Shown here piece by piece: positions 58,088 through 64,000 of a stretch of 64,000 nt of DNA. Position numbers and translations under genes: made by a program. The DNA lies in assembly GCA_016185755.1 (NCBI GenBank), contig JACPMX010000004.1, forward strand, positions 1 to 64,000. The letters are read 5' to 3'. Origin of the DNA: Candidatus Woesearchaeota archaeon (GTDB lineage Archaea > Nanobdellota > Nanobdellia > Woesearchaeales > GW2011-AR4). The notes under the pieces are model-generated. The model was given only the letters and a program-made list of their open reading frames with translations, was not told the DNA's origin and ran no database searches. How positions within the stretch are numbered: the stretch's first letter is position 1; the number at the start of each line of letters is the position of its first letter.

Positions 58088-61000
58088 ATGACTGCAAATA
58101 AACCACAAATAAAAATATCAATTTTGATATTAACATTAGTATTGTTTTTGTCTACCATAGCCTACGCAAAGCCCTTTACAGACGCCTTCAGTGGGGGATT
58201 AGTGCAGATAAACAATTTCTTCTCAGGAGAGCAGTACAAGCCCTATGCAAAAGCATTGGACTTTTTCTTCTTTTCATTGCTGTTCATTGCCATCTACATG
58301 ATGGGCGCAAGGTATGCGTTCAAGGAAGTCAAGAGGCCAGAGACAGTGATAGTGATTTTGCTTGGGCTTATGACCGGATTTTTGATGGTTTTAGGAGGCT
58401 GGTCAGCAACTGCTTTGCTGCCTTATCTGCACTGGCTGCTTTACACCTTACTGTTTATCCTCTACTGGTGGCTGCTTAAAGGAATCAAGAATAAATTCTG
58501 GCGCTTTGTCTTGGCTTTGCTTTTGACTTTGCTGACCATCGGGTTGCTTCAAGGATTGTTTGACCAGTTCACAGCCCCAGATACTGAAGGCTTTTTCAGG
58601 TCGTTTGGGAAGAGCTTCAAAGGAATCAGTTTGCCTGGAATTTCATTCCCCGGCATTCCCGATTACTTCCAGAATATGTTCGGCTTTGGAGGTGTTGGAG
58701 TTCCAACCGGTCCAAGTTTGACAACTTTGCCCCCTGCCCCAAGTCCAACACCCGTTCCAAGGGATGAAGGAGGCTTTCTTGACTCTTTGAAGAACTGGTG
58801 GTGGGTTCCTTTATTGCTTTTGCTTCCTTTGGCATACTGGGGCTGGAGAAAGAGAAAGCCTAAAGGCGAGGAAAAAAAGGAAGAGGAGCCGAAAGAGCCG
58901 AAGAAGGAAGATGATATTGATGATTTGCTCAAGGAAGTGACAGAAGCCTTAAAGAAGAAGATGGAAGTTCTCAAGAAAATTAATACTATAATGAAAACAA
59001 AGGAAAAGAACAAGCATGACATTCACAATTTTGTTGATTTGTACCACAAAAAGATATACGATGATGCATTCTATCTTGACAGGGAACACGAAGCTTTTAA
59101 AGCTTTAATGGCAGAGCATAGAACAGTATCTGGTTTGCTTGAGCTAGAGCGTGAACTGGAAAAAGACCTTCTTGAATTGATGAAACTTGAGGAAGAGCTT
59201 ATTGGAAAATCGCAGCTTCCTCTCGGCAATTGGGAAAGAGAGAAATTCACCGGAAGGCTTGTTGAAGTATTATCAATTCCAAAGCAAAAAGAATGGTATG
59301 GGAGAGTTTTCATCTGGTATTGGTATGTAAAAAGGCTTCAGAAACATATTGAAAATGAATACACTGCGCGGCTAGTCCAAGACAAAGAGATTACGCCTGA
59401 GTTAGCTGTGCCAAAAGGCATTCCTGATTTCTATGGCAGGATATTTGGAGGCTTAGACAAGGCATTTGGAGAGCTTAGAGCAGATAATCAAAGTTTGCTG
59501 TCTAGGATTAAGCAACAGATTGTAAGATATTTCGTTTGGACTAAAGACGAGGAGAGAATTGCAACAGAAATAAAACTTTTATCTGACGCTAAGGAACTTG
59601 AGAAATGGCTTAAGAAAGGTTGGGCAACTAGATGGCACGACATTAAAGATAAGAAAGGGCAAAGGCTTGTTAAAATATTCGAAAATGAAAAGAAGATGTT
59701 TCTTGGCTCGAAAGCAGAGCCTGGCCTGTTCAGGAATTTGCTGAAGCAGCTTGCCTTGCTGCAATACATTAAAGCTGCTCTTGAAGCATTGAAGAGTGCT
59801 AAAGCGTCAATGACGCAGCTGCAGGATCTTAATGTAAGCAGACAGGAAGCAGAGCCTCATGCACTGACACCGCATGCTGCAACCCCTCACGCAGTAACTC
59901 CTGGCTCATGGACAGATGTAACAAAAGATGCAAAGAAGCAGCCAGGCATTCCATTTGGTCCTGTATATTCAGTCCACACAAGAATACAGGAAGGCATTGG
60001 TCCATTCTTGGTTAGATGCCTTGTAAATGGTAAAGTAGTCACTGTTTTGAATCAAAAACCAGACGGCACTCCAATTAGGTCAGACTGGTACGAAGTTGAT
60101 CCGGCTAATAAATGGTCTATAATTAAGGATGCAGAAGGGAAGCCAGTTATTGCCGCAATGATTCCAATGACAAAGCCTGTTGAGAAAAAGCACGACGAAG
60201 TAAGGTTCACATTCGAAGAAATTGGCATAAACGCGCCGGGAATTTACGATGTAACATTTGTATGTATAAGCATAGCCGAAAAAGTCTATGAAAGAAAAGA
60301 CGTTAAGAAAATAAAGATATATTTAGAGGCTGGTCTTCCGCATGCTGTCACGCCCCATGCAACAACACCACATGCCTTAACACCCCATGCTGTCACGCCG
60401 CAATTTTTAACTTTAAGTATAACAAGCCCAGCAAGCGGCTCAACTTATTATATAGGCAATTTCATAAATGGATTGGCTGCAGAGGTTGTCAGCGGGCCTC
60501 AAAAGGATGAAATCAATGCAGAAAGCTTGCCTAATGTTAAATTTGTGTGGTATATAGAGCAGCTGGAAGGATATGAGATATCTGATGCAAAGCCGATTCC
60601 TGATGAAGCAATATCTGATGGCATATTTAAGTTTGCTGCTGGACAGGATAGTATGGAAGTATCACTTATGGTTTTCTTGATTGATGCTAATAGGGGCATA
60701 ATTGCTAGTGCACGAATACCTATAGTGATAAAGCCATCGGCTACTCCGCACGCTGTTACCCCCCATGCCGTAACACCTGAATTATTGACGATCAACATAA
60801 TTAGCCCGCCAAGTGGTATGGACTATAAAATCGGGGATTTCATAAATGGATTGGCTGCAGAGGTTGTCAGCGGGCCTCAAAAGGATGAAATCAATGCAGA
60901 AAGCTTGCCTAATGTTAAATTTGTGTGGTATATAGAGCAGCTGGAAGGATATGAGATATCTGATGCAAAGCCGATTCAAAGAAGGATAGGTAACGCTGAT

Positions 61001-61408
61001 GAAGCAATATCTGATGGCATATTTAAGTTTGCTGCTGGACAGGACACGATGGATGTGTGGCTTACAGTTCTCCTTGTTAAACCTAATGAAAGAATGATAA
61101 TTGCAGCTGCTGCCAGGAAAATATTTATTTTGAGTCAAGCAGCAGTGCCCCATGCAACAACTCCTGTTGGTCCCCATGCTTTGACGCCTCCAGTACCAAC
61201 ACAGCCAGCTTCACCTGCCATTCAACCCAGCCTTACAAATGTTCATGGCCAGATAAGCTACCTAGATCAGGTGCTTAGCCAAGCAAGAAGAAATCAATCT
61301 CAAACCAGAATACAAACAAATGGAAGGGCTAAAAGAATTCTGAAATCAATGGCCGCAGTTTCAAGAAAAATAAAACCAAAAAATGCAAAAAGATACTTCA
61401 GAAGATGA
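58088..61408 (+). CDS. Large multidomain membrane protein with TPHAx-repeat linkers
   Basis: Residues 1-160 carry four or five membrane helices, a Pro-rich segment (about 190-235) leads to a helix (WWWVPLLLLLPLAYWGW), then a long charged helical domain (about 265-590, KEEEPKEPKKEDDIDDLLKE and coiled coils). From 587 onward are TPHAV/TPHAT-type Pro-His-Ala-Thr repeats separating three beta-sandwich (Ig-like) domains: about 605-745, 775-880 and 905-1015; further repeats and a basic C-terminus follow. The second and third beta domains are nearly identical from a recent duplication. A signal is present at the N-terminus (ILTLVLFLSTIAYA). Function unknown; the only clue is the neighbouring glycosyltransferase, whose ATG overlaps this gene's stop by 4 bp. 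Confidence 0.7.
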   Translation: MTANKPQIKISILILTLVLFLSTIAYAKPFTDAFSGGLVQINNFFSGEQYKPYAKALDFFFFSLLFIAIYMMGARYAFKEVKRPETVIVILLGLMTGFLMVLGGWSATALLPYLHWLLYTLLFILYWWLLKGIKNKFWRFVLALLLTLLTIGLLQGLFDQFTAPDTEGFFRSFGKSFKGISLPGISFPGIPDYFQNMFGFGGVGVPTGPSLTTLPPAPSPTPVPRDEGGFLDSLKNWWWVPLLLLLPLAYWGWRKRKPKGEEKKEEEPKEPKKEDDIDDLLKEVTEALKKKMEVLKKINTIMKTKEKNKHDIHNFVDLYHKKIYDDAFYLDREHEAFKALMAEHRTVSGLLELERELEKDLLELMKLEEELIGKSQLPLGNWEREKFTGRLVEVLSIPKQKEWYGRVFIWYWYVKRLQKHIENEYTARLVQDKEITPELAVPKGIPDFYGRIFGGLDKAFGELRADNQSLLSRIKQQIVRYFVWTKDEERIATEIKLLSDAKELEKWLKKGWATRWHDIKDKKGQRLVKIFENEKKMFLGSKAEPGLFRNLLKQLALLQYIKAALEALKSAKASMTQLQDLNVSRQEAEPHALTPHAATPHAVTPGSWTDVTKDAKKQPGIPFGPVYSVHTRIQEGIGPFLVRCLVNGKVVTVLNQKPDGTPIRSDWYEVDPANKWSIIKDAEGKPVIAAMIPMTKPVEKKHDEVRFTFEEIGINAPGIYDVTFVCISIAEKVYERKDVKKIKIYLEAGLPHAVTPHATTPHALTPHAVTPQFLTLSITSPASGSTYYIGNFINGLAAEVVSGPQKDEINAESLPNVKFVWYIEQLEGYEISDAKPIPDEAISDGIFKFAAGQDSMEVSLMVFLIDANRGIIASARIPIVIKPSATPHAVTPHAVTPELLTINIISPPSGMDYKIGDFINGLAAEVVSGPQKDEINAESLPNVKFVWYIEQLEGYEISDAKPIQRRIGNADEAISDGIFKFAAGQDTMDVWLTVLLVKPNERMIIAAAARKIFILSQAAVPHATTPVGPHALTPPVPTQPASPAIQPSLTNVHGQISYLDQVLSQARRNQSQTRIQTNGRAKRILKSMAAVSRKIKPKNAKRYFRR
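60459..61044 (+). repeat. Exact internal tandem duplication in the 1106-aa gene
   Basis: 60459-60599 is identical to 60837-60977 (141 bp), and 60600-60648 to 60996-61044 (49 bp). The second copy has 18 extra bases (60978-60995), which is in frame. No silent differences are seen within the blocks, so duplication or gene conversion is very recent. Confidence 0.9.
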
Positions 61409-64000
61409 AGGACGTCCAGTTATTGATAGAAGGTTTTCTGCATACTTTGGAGAAAGGAGAAGAGCTGGAAAGTTCTATAATTGCCCTTAGAAATAAAAAG
61501 TTTGATATAATAAAGGAAGCAGGAAAGGGCGCAGGCCTTTATGATGTTGCTTTGAGGCTTGATGAGGGTCATCGAGGAGAAGTTCTTCAGGATAAAAAAA
61601 GAGATTTAGAGGAAATTATAGATGTTCTTAAAAGTATTAGGAGAATAAACGACGCTCTTCTTAAGCTATTCAACAAGGAGTTGGCATTCAGCAATGCTGA
61701 AATTGCAGAGTTGAGAAAAATTACAGCAGAAATAGTATTAAGCGAAAAAGAGCTTGCAGAATATTACCGGCGCAATTCTTCTAGGATAAATTTATCCCAA
61801 AGAGAATCATTTATTCTTTCCAAGGCGCAAATATTGGGAGAAAGCGAAGAAAGGGAAAAAAGAGAAATTATCGCTGCTTTATCTTCTATCCAATCTATTG
61901 AAGCTTTGCTTGCATCATTCAAAAGATTTCTTGAAAAACAACAGTTGCATTGTACATCGGTTGCAGAATCAGGTGAAAGATTGCTTGCAGCCTTAACAAC
62001 GACAAAAAAGGAAAATGCAAGAGACTTGGAGTCCATAAAGGTTGGAGTAGCATCTTTATTAGCAGAATTTAGGGAAGAGTTAAAGCAATATGTAGTCCTT
62101 GGCAATAATGCAGTTGCACGCAATAAAATTTTAGGGGAATTGAAGTTTGAAGAAAATAAAGCAAAAGCATTGGAGGAAAATATTCTCGAGGTAAAAAAAG
62201 GAAAGCTGAGAGTCTTGATTGTTCCATGCAATTGGGGTTTTGGCCCGGTTAGTAAAGCAATCTCTATTGTGAAATCATTGAAATCCATGGAGAGCGTCTT
62301 GTATGAGGTTGCAATCATGGCAACAGATGATATTTGCAAAGCTGCAAAAAGAGGCTTTCCAAGAATCAAAAAATATGCTGTAGCTGAGAACCAGTCTTAT
62401 GACAGGATGAGGTCTACAGATTCATATGTTACATTCCAGTCAAGAGTTTCAAGTTTTATAGCCTATTTCTACAAAATAGTTGCTGAGTTTAAGCCTAATT
62501 TGGTGATTGACAGCCTCGGCTATCTTGGAGCGCCGCTTGCAAAAAGCCTTGGAATTCCTGTTATAAAGCTTGACCATCTGTTTCCGGAATTGACAAAAAA
62601 TGAAAATGCCCAGAAAATTGGAGAAAGCCTTTTGCAAGCTTACAGCAGCAAAGATCCGGGGCTTAGGCAGCTTCTTGTGCGGAATGCCAATATAAATGCT
62701 TTTCAGTGGCTGGGAGATGTGATTAGTGACTATTTGATTGTTCCGGCGTTTTATGAAATCAGCATTACCCCATCCATTATTAGGTACAGAGGAAACAAGA
62801 ATATATTTTTTGTTAGTCCTTGCATGGATGCCCAAACTAGGCTATTTATGGAAGATACTTTTGAGGTAAAAGCTCACATGAGCCGAATTATATCACGCTT
62901 TAGCAGAAGATTAGGAAAAGAAAATTCATTTACAAAGATTATCCTGGTAAATACTGGAGGAGTGTTTACTGATGATTATAAGGAAGGCTGGAATATTTTT
63001 ATAAAGCAAATAACTACCCTGACTAGAGCTGTTGTTCAACTGAATAGGCAATACAAAAGGGAGAAAAAACAAGAATTTATTGGTATTGTCTTAGTCGGCT
63101 CATTAAGCGCTTCTCAAAAGTTTTCAGCAAACATAGCAAGTAATTGGAATAAGGAGATGGTTGACTGTATGGTTCTAGCAGGCAATTTAAGATTCTATAA
63201 CACTATTAGAATGTATCTATCAGCCGATATTGTTATAACTAATGCCGGGCAGACAAGCATTTCCGAATTGATAACATTAAACAGGCCATTTTTGCTATTG
63301 CCGCCTTATCAAACAGAGATGATCAGAAATTTTGAATTTATAGTGAAAAACGGTCTGGGCTTGTCACTCTCTTCATATATTGCTAAAGATGGAAGCCCAA
63401 TGCCCAGCCTATTAACCACTCTTGCCGATTTGATGAATGCAGGCTCACAAACAAGTGCTGGAATAAGAAAGAAGCAACAAAAAGTAGTTAAAAATTTAAA
63501 ATATATGGAGGATGCATTATCTTTAATTTTAAGTGAAATTTCGGGAAGAAGTGTTGTACCATCAAAGCCTGTAATTAAAAAGGATATAGAGGGGTATGCA
63601 GAGAAGGTAAAAACAAAACAAGAATTGATATCTATAGTAATACCATGCTATAACTCAAGTGAGTATCTAGCTGCCTTAATAGAAAGCATATTAAACCAAA
63701 CTTACAAAAATTTTGAAGTAATTATTGTTGACGATGGCTCTACCGAATCACAAGCAACAGAAAATTTCAAGACTCTTAAAGAAAAATATCCTTGGATTTC
63801 TATAGTTAGAAATAAACAGCACAAAAATGCAAACTATGCAAGAAATACCGGTTTTGCAGCCTCGAAAGGTAAATTCTTGTTTTTTTGTGATTCTGACACG
63901 TTACTTTACAAAACATGTTTTGAAGATTTAAAAAAAGCATTAGACGAAAATCATAATTGTTCTTTTGCATATTGTAATTTTGATAGAGAACCTGCAGATC
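61405..64000 (+). CDS. Giant glycosyltransferase fusion, 3' end beyond window
   Basis: ATG 61405 overlaps the stop of the previous gene (ATGA) and stays open to the right edge (at least 865 codons). Residues 1 to about 260 are coiled coil. A GT-B fold follows (about 268-660): LRVLIVPCNWGFGP, NLVIDSLGYLGAPLAKSLG, and the donor-binding SADIVITNAGQTSISELITL, as in MurG/UGT-type enzymes. From about 739 a GT2 domain begins (ISIVIPCYNSSEYLAALIES, VIIVDDGSTES, RNTGFAASKGKFLFFCDSD with a DSD metal motif). One protein therefore carries two glycosyltransferase folds. It probably modifies the neighbouring surface protein or a lipid-linked glycan. Confidence 0.8.
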   Translation, partial: MKDVQLLIEGFLHTLEKGEELESSIIALRNKKFDIIKEAGKGAGLYDVALRLDEGHRGEVLQDKKRDLEEIIDVLKSIRRINDALLKLFNKELAFSNAEIAELRKITAEIVLSEKELAEYYRRNSSRINLSQRESFILSKAQILGESEEREKREIIAALSSIQSIEALLASFKRFLEKQQLHCTSVAESGERLLAALTTTKKENARDLESIKVGVASLLAEFREELKQYVVLGNNAVARNKILGELKFEENKAKALEENILEVKKGKLRVLIVPCNWGFGPVSKAISIVKSLKSMESVLYEVAIMATDDICKAAKRGFPRIKKYAVAENQSYDRMRSTDSYVTFQSRVSSFIAYFYKIVAEFKPNLVIDSLGYLGAPLAKSLGIPVIKLDHLFPELTKNENAQKIGESLLQAYSSKDPGLRQLLVRNANINAFQWLGDVISDYLIVPAFYEISITPSIIRYRGNKNIFFVSPCMDAQTRLFMEDTFEVKAHMSRIISRFSRRLGKENSFTKIILVNTGGVFTDDYKEGWNIFIKQITTLTRAVVQLNRQYKREKKQEFIGIVLVGSLSASQKFSANIASNWNKEMVDCMVLAGNLRFYNTIRMYLSADIVITNAGQTSISELITLNRPFLLLPPYQTEMIRNFEFIVKNGLGLSLSSYIAKDGSPMPSLLTTLADLMNAGSQTSAGIRKKQQKVVKNLKYMEDALSLILSEISGRSVVPSKPVIKKDIEGYAEKVKTKQELISIVIPCYNSSEYLAALIESILNQTYKNFEVIIVDDGSTESQATENFKTLKEKYPWISIVRNKQHKNANYARNTGFAASKGKFLFFCDSDTLLYKTCFEDLKKALDENHNCSFAYCNFDREPAD

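Noticed and set aside
57789-58091. 100-codon open frame between the orphan gene and the 1106-aa gene
   Set aside because: Composition is unlike genes around it, and hairpins cross the frame; treated as structured intergenic sequence.
1-64000. CRISPR array, insertion sequences, rRNA, SRP RNA or RNase P RNA
   Set aside because: No regularly spaced repeats, transposase or integrase genes, or conserved RNA cores were found by reading both strands.

Overview
The window looks like chromosomal DNA of an archaeon with a small genome, most likely a DPANN lineage of the Woesearchaeota/Pacearchaeota type. This rests on the archaeal information-processing set (Cdc6/Orc1, ABCE1, Nop5 plus fibrillarin, DUF99, deoxyhypusine synthase, PIN-ATPase-KH protein, archaeal UMP kinase, secF-secD), BRE/TATA promoters with short leaders, intron-bearing tRNAs and many small Cys-rich or membrane proteins. 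The lineage is an inference; no rRNA is present to settle it.

Layout. 1-10 kb: an intron-containing tRNA-Ser cut by the left edge, a secreted transglutaminase-like protein, the PIN-ATPase, a GalT-like HIT protein with a 38-codon leader gene, seryl-tRNA synthetase with a damaged 5' end, DUF99, an ABCE1 that has lost half of its Fe-S cysteines, and DUF1697. 10-13 kb: small zinc and orphan proteins, a row of hairpins, a tRNA-Thr with an intron in its D-loop, and an acyl-CoA synthetase. 13.1-19.3 kb is an accessory island: three small frameshifted genes, two Fic proteins on either side of a toxin-antitoxin-like pair with its own operator, and a four-gene AT-rich cassette of winged-helix proteins with a HEPN-type TIGR02391 protein. 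19.3-24.4 kb: a PadR-controlled MacB/LolD-type ABC operon with a CARDB surface protein. 24.4-30 kb: paired membrane paralogues, a methyltransferase, SIMPL, rhomboid and Nudix genes. 30-46.5 kb is core housekeeping: pyrG, secF-secD, an SMR pair, UMP kinase, a UbiB kinase, CutA, Nop5-fibrillarin, panB, deoxyhypusine synthase, TatD and Sua5/TsaC. 46.5-47.3 kb: three tiny genes and a class II tRNA with an intron in its T-loop, plus a 38-bp partial tRNA copy. 47.3-56.5 kb: acylphosphatase, dienelactone hydrolase, Cdc6, a wHTH/S-layer-like protein, glmS, GNAT, MBL and TrmI. 56.8-64 kb: an HTH gene and an orphan, a 1106-aa membrane protein with TPHAx-repeat linkers and a recent internal duplication, then a giant glycosyltransferase fusion running off the right edge.

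Connections. The CARDB, transglutaminase, SecDF, GlmS (UDP-GlcNAc precursor) and glycosyltransferase genes point to an elaborate, glycosylated cell surface. Nop5 and fibrillarin supply C/D-box RNA methylation. A palindrome of the form TTTTCAATATWGAAAA recurs 42-49 bp upstream of TATA boxes at four promoters and may define a small regulon. The best candidates for something undescribed are the 58-64 kb surface/glycosyltransferase locus, the winged-helix/HEPN cassette, the Fe-S-depleted ABCE1 and the noncanonical tRNA introns.
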